Below, in pieces: positions 45,959 through 57,500 of a stretch of DNA of 64,000 nt. The stretch spans positions 248,001-312,000 of the forward strand of contig JAKEKT010000018.1 in NCBI GenBank assembly GCA_021495925.1, written 5' to 3'. Each line of letters opens with the position of its first letter. The first letter of the stretch is position 1. A model generated the notes under the pieces. The model was not told the DNA's origin. It made no database searches and worked only from the letters and a program-made list of their open reading frames with translations. Made by a program: the position numbers and the translations under genes. This DNA comes from Diplodia intermedia (Eukaryota > Ascomycota > Dothideomycetes > Botryosphaeriales > Botryosphaeriaceae).

Positions 45959-48325
45959 ATGAATTTTAGCATAAACGTCAATGACCCGGGCTTGATCACG
46001 CTTGTCAACCGGCTTCAGGATGTCTTTACCACTGTCGGCGTACGTCACCGCCCGTCGCTACACGGCCGTGCACCGCCGAAATGCTGATGCCTTGCTCCAG
46101 GTCCAAAACCCCATAGATCTTCCCCAGATTGCCGTCGTTGGTTCTCAGTCCAGTGGAAAGAGTTCGGTGCTAGAAAACATTGTGGGGAGAGATTTGTACG
46201 TCCGCAACCCGTGCCGTCCCTGAATTCCTGGAGCCTGAGGCTGATACCTGTTGCCATAGCTTGCCCCGAGGCACCGGCATTGTTACGCGGCGTCCGCTCA
46301 TCCTCCAGCTCATCAACCGCGCCTCCACATCCAAGACACCCAATGGCACCAGTGAAACCGTCGAGGGTACCACCGATAGCCAGTCCAACGTCGACGAGTG
46401 GGGCGAGTTCCTGCACATTCCCGGCCAGAAGTTCCACGACTTCAATAAGATTAGAGAAGAGATTGTACGGGAGACGGAGGCGAAGACCGGACGCAATGCT
46501 GGCATCTCCCCGGCCCCCATCAACCTGCGCATATACTCGCCAAACGTGCTCACGCTCACGCTGGTCGATTTGCCCGGTCTGACGAAGGTGCCCATTGGCG
46601 ATCAGCCAAGGGATATCGAGAGGCAGATTAGGGAGATGGTCCTCAAGCAGATTAGCAAGCCCAATGCTATTATACTGGCTGTTACTGCCGCCAACACCGA
46701 CTTGGCAAACTCGGACGGTTTGAAGCTGGCGCGCGAGGTTGACCCCGAAGGACAGCGGACCATTGGTGTGCTGACCAAGGTTGACCTGATGGACGAGGGC
46801 ACTGACGTTGTCGACATTCTGGCTGGTCGCATCATCCCTCTGCGTCTGGGATATGTGCCCGTCGTCAACCGTGGACAGCGGGACATCGAGAACAAGAAGC
46901 CCATCTCGTACGCTCTGGAGCACGAGAGGCAATACTTCGAGAACCACAAGGCGTACAGGAACAAGAGCGCGTACTGCGGTACACCTTACCTGGCGCGCAA
47001 GCTAAACTTGGTGGGTTCAAGCCGACGAGAAAAAGAGACAACCGCTGACTCTCCTGTAGATTTTGATGATGCACATCAAACAGACCCTCCCCGACATTAA
47101 GGCACGAATTGCTTCTTCGCTTCAGAAATACTCGGTCGAACTTGCGCAGCTCGGCGACTCGATTCTCGGAAACTCGTCGAACATCGTCCTGAACATGATC
47201 ACCGAGTTCTCGAATGAATACCGGTCGGTGCTGGAGGGTAATAACCAGGAGCTTTCCAGTATCGAGTTGTCTGGAGGTGCTCGTATCAGCTTCGTCTACC
47301 ACGAGCTGTACTCCAACGGTGTCAAGGCCGTGGACCCCTTCGACCAGGTCAAGGACATCGACATCAGGACTGTTCTGTACAACTCGTCGGGTTCAGCGCC
47401 TGCGCTTTTCGTTGGCACCACTGCCTTCGAGTTGATTGTCAAGCAACAGATCAAGAGGCTTGAAGATCCTAGCTTGAAGTGCGTGTCTCTTGTATACGAC
47501 GAACTCATCCGTATTCTCGGCCAGCTCCTTTCCAAGCCCATGTTCAGGAGATACCCGGCTCTGAAGGAGAAGTTCCACGCCGTTGCGGTGCACTTCTTCA
47601 AAAAGGCCATGGAGCCTACCAACAAGCTTGTTAAGGATTTGGTCGCCATGGAGGCTTGCTACATCAACACCGGCCATCCCGACTTCATCAACGGCTCTAG
47701 GGTAAGAAAAGATGGCGCACTGGTGGGATGAAACAAAAAGCTGACTGTTCGCAATGCAGGCCATGGCGATTGTGCACGAGCGCCACAACGCGGCGAAGCC
47801 CACTCAGGTCGACCCGAAGACGGGCAAGCCGCTGCCGCCCACGGCGATTCCCCCGAGATCGGCTAGCCCGTCGATCGATGGCGACAACAGCAGCGGTTTC
47901 TTCGGCAGCTTCTTCGCCAGCAAAAACAAGAAGAAGATGGCAGCGATGGAGGCGCCGCCGCCGCAGCTCAAGGCCAGCGGCACTCTGTCGGAGAAGGAGG
48001 CGCAGGAGGTCGAGGTCATCAAGCTGCTCATCAGCTCGTACTTCAACATTGTGAAGAGGACCATGATCGACATGGTGCCCAAGGCCATTATGTTGACGCT
48101 CGTGAGGTAAGTTTTGCGGGTCAGGTCGAGGAACGCAGCTAACGCAGGGGCCACAGCTTCACCAAGGACGAGATGCAGCGCGAGTTCCTCGAGATGATGT
48201 ACCGCACGGAAGAGCTGGACGACTTGCTCAAGGAGAGCGAGTACACGGTCCGCAGGCGGAAGGAGTGCCAGCAGATGGTGGAGTCGCTAACGCGCGCGCA
48301 AGAGATCGTCAACCAGGTGCAGTAG
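45959..48325 (+). CDS. VPS1: Dynamin-like GTPase VPS1
   Basis: Six exons, 45959-46039, 46101-46195, 46260-47010, 47060-47701, 47760-48106 and 48157-48325, give 694 residues. Vps1 self-assembles on membranes and acts in vacuolar sorting, endosomal recycling, vacuole fission and peroxisome division. GTPase motifs are GSQSSGKSS (G1), RGTGIVTRRP (G2), DLPGLTKV (G3) and TKVD (G4). The middle region contains FEVIV-type FELIVKQQI, followed by a variable insert rich in Ser/Pro/Gly (SPSIDGDNSSGFFGSFF) and a C-terminal GTPase effector domain (EVEVIKLLISSYFNIVKRTM to EIVNQVQ). There is no pleckstrin or proline-rich domain, which separates it from classical dynamin, and the overall match is to Vps1 rather than Dnm1. 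The start is the Met that gives NFSINVNDPGLI, matching the family's N-terminal segment. Confidence 0.95.
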
Positions 48326-48846
48326 GTGCGCCAAGCGGGGCGGGGAAGAAGGCAGGGCGTTTAGGGTCCGAGCTCCGGAGCTTAATGCGGCCTCACTCTC
48401 ATGGTTTATGTTGTCCCTATTCTTTTCCGGTCACAGAGAGGCAGGCTGTCTGCGTTGGAGGAGCTTGGGGCACGGTATAACGGATTTCACGTGTTAAGAC
48501 TAGATCATGGCCAGGCGAAGGGGGAGCGGTAGCGTTAGTGAGGGTATGATGCTGGGTTTATGCTTTGGATGACGCGAATGAGCATGTGCTACGCGATACC
48601 TGGGCCGGCTGCATGGGAGAGTAATCAATTGTATACTGGTGCACAGCAAGCAAGCGTGTTGGCGTCGGGTGTCGAGCAAGCGCCGTCATCGGATCGCCTG
48701 TCGGGGTCGGCTCGCTCGGGATCCGGCGGACGGACCCTGATGCCGTCAGCCCTGCTCCAGCTGTCCCCGCCATCCCGTCGAGCTGCGCCGTTGCAACTCC
48801 GCAACACTCCGACCGCACCACCACTCGACCGCTCGGTGCTGCAATC
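48326..48846. other. Intergenic region downstream of VPS1
   Basis: 521 bp holding the VPS1 3' end and the promoter of the AMP-binding-like gene. No gene was supported. Confidence 0.6.
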
Positions 48847-50710
48847 ATGGCCGGTCTCGTAGAACAGCTCGATCAGCAGCTCGTAGAGCTCTTTGCCGGA
48901 TGGAACTCGACCACCACGCTGCTGGTGCTGGCCATCGCCGGCTTCCTGGCTTACAGCATCTACCTCGGCCTTGAGGACCCCGACATCCACCCCATGCTGC
49001 TACAGCGCAGCTCCGTTGCTGCCGGTATCCGCCAGCCTGGCGAATCCGCCATCTACCGCAGCCCTCACGTCCCGCACGGCTACCCTCTGCAGACCGGCCT
49101 CAGCATTCCCGGCCAGCAGCGCTACGAGCGCCGCGACGGCGACCTGCGCGACGTCTGGCGCAAGGTGCTTGGCACCCTCCCCGCCGACCATGGCGACCCG
49201 GTGCGCAGCCCCGGAACCATCCTCACCGTCATTGGCAAGGAGGTCGTCCAGCACAGCTTCGACGATGTCACCAAGGAAATCAATATTCTAGGCAGCTATG
49301 TCAAGGAGCACGGCGCCAAGCGCGTCGCCGTGTACCTGCCCAACTCCATTGAGCTGCTCACCACTGTCTTTGGTATGCTTTCCCTCGTTACATTTCCAGC
49401 CTCTCTTCCCTAAGCAAGACGGCGGCTGATGGCATCATCCTTCGCAGCTGGCGCTTTCTACGGCTTCTCCCCTGTCCTGATTCCGTACAACCAACCGCAC
49501 AATATTGTTGTGGCCATGCTCCAGCACAGCGGTGCCGACTCCCTCATTGCTGAGGCCGGCTCCATTCCGCTGAGCGATGTTGCCCAAGGCGTTCCGAACC
49601 TGAAGCAGGCTATCTGGGTTGTTGAGAAGACCAGCAGGCATGTTGATTGGAACGAGGTTCCTGAGGGAGCTGGCGGCAAGGTTGAGGTCTCTACTTGGCA
49701 TGAGCTGGTGCAGGACAACCTGGCCAGCGCTACCACCGAGTTGCCGCAGTACGCAACGGGTGATAAGGCCCCGAATCTCATCACCATCTGGCAGGACCGT
49801 GAGGGCTCAGAAGGGGAGACCGTGGAGTTCACGCAGCAGGTGAGATCAAAAACCATTTCGGAATCTGTGCAAACTACTAACTCTCCCCCAGAACATGTCT
49901 GCTGCCATTGCTAGCTTGATCTCTGCTCTGCCTGCCGGGCAGCGCCTCACTCCTTCGGATCTCTTCCTTCCCGCCGACTCTCTTACCAGCTCGTACACCC
50001 TGGCGCTGACCATGGCCGCACTTTTCAGCCATGCCTCTCTCGCCATCACGTCTGTTGCAGGCCCTGGAGTTGAACTTAGCCTTGCTACCCGCAGCGTTGC
50101 TCCCACTGTCATCTCCATCTCCGCTGAGACAGCCGCCAACTTGCACAGCGCCACTTCAGCTTCTGTGACGAGTGGCGTCAAGAAGCTCGCGCATTACACC
50201 GAAACCCGCGCCATGACCAGTTCCGGCAAGCTGCCAACCAACACTTTGCTGACCAAGCTAAATGCCCCTACTCGCGCAGCCGTCGGCACCACGCCCGGAA
50301 AGCTGCGTCTCGTCCACGTTTCGGAGCGTGCGGGCGCCCAGGACGCACCGCCGCTCAGCAGCGCCGACCTGTCCGACCTACGCATCTACCTGCACGCACG
50401 CGTCGTGTACGCGCTCACGGCGGCCAAGGTCGCGGGCGCAGTCACGCAGACGAACGTGTACGACTACCGCAGGGAGGAGCTGCAGTCACAGTCGATGTCC
50501 TCGACGAGCGTAAAGGGCAAGCAGTACAGCCATTTCGGTGCGCCGACGACCAGCATCGAGCTCAAGCTGGTGGATAAGGACGAGCATAAGACGACGGACG
50601 ACGAAGCCAAGGGCGAGGTCGTCGTTATGGGGCCGAGTGTGGCGGGCGGAAAGGCGGTTCTGCCTGTGGTGGCAAGGTTGAGGGATGACGGCTGTTTGGC
50701 TTATGTTTGA
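48847..50710 (+). CDS. Membrane-anchored AMP-binding (acyl-CoA synthetase-like) protein, degenerate
   Basis: Three exons, 48847-49372, 49448-49839 and 49892-50710, encode 578 residues. One hydrophobic helix lies at about residues 20-42 (TTTLLVLAIAGFLAYSIYLG), followed by a region aligned with ANL adenylate-forming enzymes: VAVYLPNSIELLTTVFAGAF, then VLIPYN, and a late GEVVVMGPSVAGG block that corresponds to the GEI-V-G-P motif. The P-loop signature expected after the N-terminal lobe (S/T-G-T-T-G-x-P-K) is not recognisable; its place reads WQDREGSEGETVEFTQQN. The protein also stops soon after the GPSV block, lacking the TGD/GR-KD C-terminal motifs. It is therefore probably not an active acyl-CoA synthetase, but it is too well preserved in frame to be a pseudogene. 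A scaffold or lipid-binding role is possible, unproven. Confidence 0.8.
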
Positions 50711-51169
50711 GAATAAGTTTGTCCTTCTTTTTCTGGTCCCATCGAATGGGGACGTATAGAAAGCATCTTTGTTTTCTCTCATTTGAAATTCGGGAGTGGA
50801 AATGCAAGAGATTGTGGATTGGTGGGTGTGGTTGAGTAAGTTTTGAATGGGAAGCATTTTCTAGACTCGGGCATCTTTTATCATATATGGATTATATGAG
50901 CGAACTCTATGCTTTGCTGTCTGCCTGGGTGCTGGAGAGTCCATTTCATGAGGCGCAAGTGAGTTTCTTCGACCACAAACGAAAAGTGACTGTTCCCCGA
51001 ATGGTTCGGTCACTACAATTTCGTAGGTTGGACGTCGCAGAAACCCGTTTGTGCCGGGTGGAGGAAAGTCATGTCATGGTTGGTGAGCTTTCGTGGCCGG
51101 CTAGATCATATTGAGGGGGCAATGAGTATATAGGTCAGTTGGTGAACTCCTCCTCTTGTCCACACAGGA

Positions 51170-51219
51170 CACTGCCACGGGTTTCGTGGCAGTGGTAACG
51201 CTCATAACTATTACCACTG
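51170..51219. repeat. Nested inverted repeats
   Basis: CACTGCCACG (51170-51179) and CGTGGCAGTG (51185-51194) form a perfect 10-bp inverted repeat with a 5-nt loop. CAGTGGTAA (51190-51198) and TTACCACTG (51211-51219) form a second perfect 9-bp inverted repeat that shares five bases with the first. Only one of the two hairpins can form at a time. Confidence 0.85.
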
Positions 51220-52312
51220 AAAGAACTGGCTAACTGCACTTGATCTAGGTTCGAGGCTCACAGAGACGAAAACAATAAAAACCTTGCCAGCTCCCTATGG
51301 ACGGGGTAAGACTTGGGGTTTTTCCTACATGAAGCCGCTCCCCCAGAAACGGGGTCGGGGACGGGCTGCGTAGTTTTTTTGCCATTTTTTTTCTCCCCCG
51401 CTCCTTCATCTTCGAATGCACTTGCTCGTTTTTCGAACTCGAGCCCGTGGATGGGTGGATTCGAACACTGATGTTTATGGGGTGATGGGTGGGTGGGTGG
51501 TGCGCAACCTCACCTGCACTGAGCTCCCCGACAAGTGAGCATTTGCTTGGCAGCTCCGTTCCTTGCAGTAACGCCTCACTTCCTTACACCCGTCTTATGC
51601 GTTTCTGCCTCGTAGTTTCTCTCCATTTATTGTCTCTTACACACGCGCATCTTTCACGATGGGGTTCAGCGCGGATTCGATAGGACCCTGCTATTCGATG
51701 TCGAATCAAAGACCGAAGAGAACGAGTTTCAATGCTCTAGTTCGTAGATATTTAAGCAACGCGGACAAGCTTGGGTGGACTATCGTACCGTTTTCCTCGT
51801 GTACACTACCGACTCGAGGCGCTGTACTGACCAATGGATGGTTTTTCCCTCTCTCTTCCAGGAGCAACCGATAGAAACGTAGAAGAAAAAAAAAACAACA
51901 CCATCAAATCCCCCAGCAAATAAAAAAGCCATCACATGCGGCTCCGGTCATCCGATATCTATCTGACTGACACGATCGAGGCGTACCCCCGGAACGAAAA
52001 ACAATCGGGTTCGGGCTCGCGACAATCTAATCACATGTATGATATTGCCAGGGCGCGGTAGGCACTCCGTCGCGGAAGTACCCGAAAACGCTAGAAAGGC
52101 CAGCTGGCGAGCGGAGCGGTGACAAGTCCCCTCTTTCCCAGGGCAGCGGTACCCTTGTAGAGCGAAAAAAAAAAAAAAGAGGATATGAGAGGGAGAGAAG
52201 GGGTTGGGTGGTTGGGGCCGACACGTGTGTGTCTTGTGGCTTGGCCAGTAGTAGTCGGTGCTGCTAACCTACCTACTACCACTATCTTACTACTACGTGG
52301 CCCGCATGGTCA

Positions 52313-52330
52313 CGCGCGCGCGCGCGCGCG
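52313..52330. repeat. (CG)9 dinucleotide run
   Basis: Eighteen bases of alternating CG, with further GC-rich sequence after it. Alternating CG has Z-DNA potential. It is notable because CpG-rich repeats are often eroded by cytosine-targeted mutation in fungal genomes. Confidence 0.9.
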
Positions 52331-53148
52331 CCCGCGGAGGCGGAGGCTATCTGCGATTGCCAGCTAGCTCGGCACCGCTACCCGGGAGCTAGTTGAGCAG
52401 AAACGACGTCAAGGGATCGATCCAAGCGCCATGCAACAGCGGCACCGGGCTAAGAAAGCAGCTAGAAAAGAAAGAACCGGTGCTTAGGGTCTTCCTTTAC
52501 CCGGTTACCTGGCTGGACAGATGCGTGAGGCGCTACGACTAACGGTCTGTCTTACTTGCATGATATGTCAGAAAAAAGGATGACGCAAGGAAGCGCCACT
52601 GGCGCTACTTAGCTGCTGATGTTGCCCCTCTTCGCCAGTCGGCCGTACTGCCGCGCCAGTCCGGAGGAGAGAAAAAGCAAAAGGGCGCTCATGTCGGATG
52701 GAGATACTGCAGGTGTGTCGATCGTTGCCGTGTGGCGCCGAGTGGGATCCTGCCTTTTGTTGTTGGAACCTGTTCCAGGGTGTTGGAACTTGCAAATGCA
52801 CGTCAGAACATAGATCAGGCGAGAGAGTTGAGACTTGAATATCTAGATATACCGGAAGTCGTGGACCTTGCGGAACAAGATTTTGTGCATGCTTGATTGT
52901 CAAGCCTTCGGACATGCAAAAAGTTAGGCCAGGCCGTGATAGAACGACCGTGCGAGATATGCTGCGAGAAATAATGATAACATCCGAAATAGCAGAAATA
53001 TGCCACTCGCTTTTTTGATCCAATGCTTTGCGCCCAATTGCTCGCTTCCCAGAACTGATTTTATGCTGACCCGTAATCCTCCTCGATCAAAGAGCGTTTT
53101 CCGTTTCTTTATCCTTTCCCACGTTTACTGGGAGGCATTTCCATACCT

Positions 53149-54546
53149 TCAGTTTGCTTCGAATTGCTCATCGGCGCCTTTCAACGCCTCCATCGCCCTC
53201 TCCAATTCCTCCTCACCAACCATGACCGTACCGGCTCTTGCTGTAGAGAGGTAGCTCATCTCAACTGCGTCGCTACCCTCTCCTTCAAAGCCGCCAAAGC
53301 CGCTGGTTCCACCGACCAATCTACCAGCAACACCGCAGACAATCCCGGTACTTTCGAGGGGAAGATCGCGCAGGTCCAAAGTGATTGGAACGAGTACGTC
53401 CTCCTTGGAGCCAAGCAGGACATCTGGAGCGAAGTTGGGAAGAAGGCGCTTCTCCAGCAGGACTGAGGCGGGCTCGGTGTCGGTAAGGGTGAGAGAGAGA
53501 AAAGTAGGACGGGGCGCGCTGATCAGACATTTGACAAGGCCGAGATGCAGTGTGTCCTCGACGGACGGCGGGTGACCACGGCTCAAAAGTGAGCTACCGT
53601 TCAGGGCCCCACCGCTGACAGGGCGCGCTGAGGCGCTGTCCTTACTGCCGGCACATTGGACGAGCTGGATTGACGGATCGACGGCGAAGACGATGTTGCG
53701 GCGTTTGAGGAGGGAGAAGGTGCGAGTTTGCAGCTCGTGGATGCTAGCAGGCGGAGGCGTTCCGGGAGGCGGGGGCAATGAGTCGAACGAGGAGGAGCTA
53801 GACGTGTTGCGCGTATGCGTGTTGAATGAATTGGCGATGGGGTTGACGTAGGACGAGGTGGTCTGCTCGAAAGCGAAACCACGATCCTCAAGCGCCTTGA
53901 TGACTTGGCCACGGGCGCGGACCGGGACCAGGATGTAGTCGGAGAAGTAGGTGGTGATGAAGAAAATGGAGCTGTCGGCACCAGAGGTGTGAGAATAGGT
54001 TGAACGCGGAGTCTGTGGAGGTTGACGGGTCGGACGCGCCTGTGGGCTAAAAATAGAGTGGGTGTTTTGCAAGTGGGCCTGGTGGGCAAGACTGGGAGAA
54101 GTGCTGGGCTGGGGGAGGTCGTGAAGGAGTTGTACGCACATGCCTGCCATTGCGAGCGGGCTGGTTAGCTCGAGGACACGCTGGCCAGCGTCAAGCCCCT
54201 CGCCGTCGACTTGCATGACAATGTAGTCTTCATTTGTGATGGACACCTGATCTCTACTTGACGGATCTAGACTGTCGCGCACAGGAGTGAAGAGATCCTC
54301 GGCCATTTCACGCGAGCACGCAATCGAGCACTCGACAGGCGTCACGGAGATGTTGGTGAAGGGGTGCTCGTAGGCCCAGGACTTCTTGGAGCGGGGGGCG
54401 TTGCTTCCATTTGTGGATGCACTGTCCGAGCTGCTCGGGCGGCTGGACGGCAGCAGCAGCTGCAGGATGGGCTGCAGGAAGTTGGAGTAGAGGTGCAGCG
54501 GGATGTGTATCAGAGCCAGCTGCGTATCCTGGAGCGAGAGGACCAT
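53149..54546 (-). CDS. CASTOR-like ACT-domain protein
   Basis: Single exon, 465 residues. The order of segments follows the CASTOR family of cytosolic arginine sensors: an N-terminal strand segment QLALIHIPLHLY, then HPFTNISVTPVECSIACS, DYIVMQVDGEGLD, the ACT-type block SSIFFITTYFSDYILVPVRARGQVIKALEDRGF, and a second half with VPITLDLRDLPLESTGIVCGVAGRL and MSYLSTARAGTVMVGEEELERAMEALKG. In animals CASTOR1 binds arginine and regulates GATOR2/TORC1. Fungal relatives are widespread but uncharacterised, and ligand residues cannot be assigned by eye. Two disordered stretches (Ser/Pro/Thr-rich, about residues 145-190 and 240-275) separate the ACT halves and are a fungal addition. Whether it senses arginine is inference. 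Confidence 0.8.
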   Translation of the reverse strand: MVLSLQDTQLALIHIPLHLYSNFLQPILQLLLPSSRPSSSDSASTNGSNAPRSKKSWAYEHPFTNISVTPVECSIACSREMAEDLFTPVRDSLDPSSRDQVSITNEDYIVMQVDGEGLDAGQRVLELTSPLAMAGMCVQLLHDLPQPSTSPSLAHQAHLQNTHSIFSPQARPTRQPPQTPRSTYSHTSGADSSIFFITTYFSDYILVPVRARGQVIKALEDRGFAFEQTTSSYVNPIANSFNTHTRNTSSSSSFDSLPPPPGTPPPASIHELQTRTFSLLKRRNIVFAVDPSIQLVQCAGSKDSASARPVSGGALNGSSLLSRGHPPSVEDTLHLGLVKCLISAPRPTFLSLTLTDTEPASVLLEKRLLPNFAPDVLLGSKEDVLVPITLDLRDLPLESTGIVCGVAGRLVGGTSGFGGFEGEGSDAVEMSYLSTARAGTVMVGEEELERAMEALKGADEQFEAN

Positions 54547-57500
54547 GTCAGCAACGAGAGAGGAGGGCTGTGGGGACGAGGTGGTGGGCGGTCGAGGCTA
54601 AGCTCCAGGTGCAGGCAACACAGGCACGACGTGCTGGGGCTTTTAACGCAGCCTTACAACGGCGCCACCGAGGGGGCGGATTGGCTGGAGGGGACGCAAG
54701 GTGCAGTTGGCGATGTTCAGAAGGCGCCCGGCGCGGCGCAGACACGATCGAACGGGAAAAGCGGAGGCGACGTACGAGGAACTGAATATGCGCATTGAGC
54801 AACGTCATGGAGGCATCCATGGCGGCGGCCTGACGATAGGGGAAGGCGGCGGGTGGTGCCAGAGCAGTAGACGGCAGCCACTCGGGCAGTGAGCCGGCGC
54901 GCGCTGAGACGCTGCCGGCTGGGTTGGAGCAGCTCCTGCTCTTCTGGGAGTAGCAGAATCCGGGGAAGCGACAGGCACCACGACTGGAAGGCCACGCCGG
55001 ATCGGGGGGGCTGCAGGCGTGAGCGCGCACGGAAGCAGTCGCGGTCGGTGTAAGACAGGCGTGCAAAACAAGCTAGGGCGGCAGCCCGCGTGGGACAGCG
55101 GGCGGGCGGCGACTGGGAAGCTGGAGTTGCTATAGTTCGACCGGTGACACGGCCCTGTCAGCGGTTGATGTCCTCTTGTCCAACGGGCCAGTGCGAGGTG
55201 TCGTTCTTGAAGTTCATCACCGTTGCGGCAGGGGAGGCGGGAGATGGGCTCGCTGGCGCGGGAGACGGCGCAGAGGCGGCAATAAGAGCGAGTGGGCGGC
55301 TCAGGTGACTGTGGAGGCGTTGCGCAGTCCCGGGTTGTACGATGGTGAAGCTGTCGAGGGCGCGGCGTGGGGGAAGGCCCTGTGCACTAATGCCTCTGTC
55401 CCAAAGCGTCGCGGGAGCAGCGCAACATGCGCCAAGACTGGGAGCTGAGCGGGTGAGCTGCGCGATGCGGCGCGGTGCTGCGAGTGCTGACGTGCCGGGT
55501 GCGCGAGGCTCTTGCGATATCACAGCCGCGAGGGGCTCGCCGGGTTTTATGCATCGCCCGTGCTCTGACTGTCCATGGCCAGCTAGTGGGGAGCATCGCC
55601 GGCAATCGCAGTCAGATGCATGCTCCAGGAACAGGCTGCATCACGGGGCGGCGCCAGTCAGCTGCACTGGTGTTTCTGAGCGCGCGCCAGCGTCGGCTGC
55701 AGCGCGTCCTGCAGTCTGTCCCAGCCTCCAGTCCCGTCTCCCACGCCGCGCCCTTCTCGCCGCAGCGCGATAACGCAGCCGCGGCGCAAAAGTTTGCCGG
55801 GAGGGGCGCGTCCCTGAAAAGGGCAAGAGTCAGAGGTCGTCATTTCCTCCGCCAGCCGATTCTAAGCGCAGGGTCTAGGTACGCCGCTCGTGGCTCCGCC
55901 CAGCGCCCACCCGCGCGTGCAGCGCTTGCCTGACGAGAAGGCCGGCTCTGGCAAGAATGCTACAGCCCGCAGCCCGCAGCCCGCAGCCCGCAGCCCACAG
56001 CCCACTACTGCAGCCTGCAGATGCGCAGCGCGGTGGCAGACCCTGGCCGAGCAAAAAGCTTGGCTGCTCCCACGCTCGGGACAGGAACTCCACCCAGGCC
56101 CGCCCAATTGCCTCCGACGTCCGCTGCGGACCCGGCCGCCGCACTCGCTGCAACACCAGACGCCGCCAGGCGCGGAGCAATGACATCAAGCCTCTGCGTC
56201 CGCCGTGGAATACGACGCTGGGCCCTGGTCGTTGCTCAGCACCCGCATAAGCCACCGCGTCTGCCCGGCGAACACCTGCATGTCCGCATCCCCGGTCTCC
56301 GCCGCCGTCGACCCCTCTTCCAGCCCGCCGCAACCACGCAGCGCCCGTGAGGCGACCCTCTCCGTCAGCCGCACGGCGGATCACGCCCTATAGGCTCTTC
56401 TCCCGCGGCCACTCCCCCGCTTTGCGGTTGTACGACCAACTGCGAAGAAAGGCTGCCTGTCGTGTCCGCGTCGTCCATCCTTCCCTCCACGCCGTGGCTG
56501 CAAGCCCCGCCTTTGCTCGAAACATGCCCCTCCTCGTTTAGCGTGGGGGCATGCCATCATCGACAGAACCCTAACGAAGATGTACCGCCTTGCATAACAG
56601 CGGGGCTCGACAGGTGCAAGCTTCGAGACCATCCCTCCGGCTATCTTTCGGAAAGCTCCATTGGTACTTCCGTGCAACGCCGTGGCCCTGTCACCGTCCA
56701 GTTGGCCGGAAGCTCTGGGCTTACCTGCCGCGCATCGCCGGCTACGTGCAGAAACTCACCAGCCCAGTGCAACCACCCTCTTCTCCGCAGGGGCACCGCC
56801 ACGTATGGCATATGGCATTCTCAACGTGCATCGGCACCCCGACCCGCCAGAAATGCGGATTTGCAGTAAGCTGCCGCCAACGACATCACTTGTACAACAT
56901 GACGAAACATGCCGAGACCACTCCCCCTCTTCGTTGATTCCTTGATCATTGCCTGCCGCACGCCACCCCCATCTCCATCAATCCCGCGGGATCAACTTCC
57001 ACCACACCTGGAGGCTTGTGCTGTGCCGGCCAATGGACACATGCCGCAGCCAATCATCGGCTTGACCTAGTGATGTGCAGCCATCACCCACATGCCACGG
57101 AACACACACCGGCCCCGTCCACCATGCAAGCAACAAGTCGATTCTGCTCACGCGGTGGCGATGCTAGCGTGAGTATGTAGGCTGCTGGGCCAGGCCAGAC
57201 GCCTACCATTCGTCCGGCCTCGAACTGCCGCCGCCAAACGTGTGAAACAAACGTATCCGTTTCCCGGGCGCCACATGCGGTAAGTGGTGGGCTTTGCTCC
57301 GGCCTCTTTTTCCTTCATGTCCGCCCCCACCTTATCTCTTTGCGCCGCACAAGGCATCTCCCCGTTTCAGGGAAAAAAAGGCCTCGTCAAACGGCCCGGG
57401 ACGATTGCCCAGGACCACTTCAGCCAACGGTTGTTGGACGCGCGTCCGCCCGCGCAGCGCGCGCCCTATGCCCGTCCTCCCTTGTGGACACCCTCCCGAT

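Larger units (their letters stand above)
50711..53148. other. 2.4 kb convergent intergenic region with simple repeats
   Basis: No gene was supported. Items listed separately: nested inverted repeats at 51170-51219 with pol III-like boxes nearby, and a (CG)9 run at 52313. Also present are GGTGGGTGGGTGG near 51486, A and T homopolymers (for example 52167-52180), and a pseudo T-loop string at 51463-51474 that does not fold as a tRNA. Confidence 0.5.

Noticed and set aside
51463..51530. tRNA-like boxes on the minus strand (GTTCGAATCC and GAGCTCAGTG)
   Set aside because: Neither the T-stem nor the acceptor stem pairs, so it does not fold as a tRNA.
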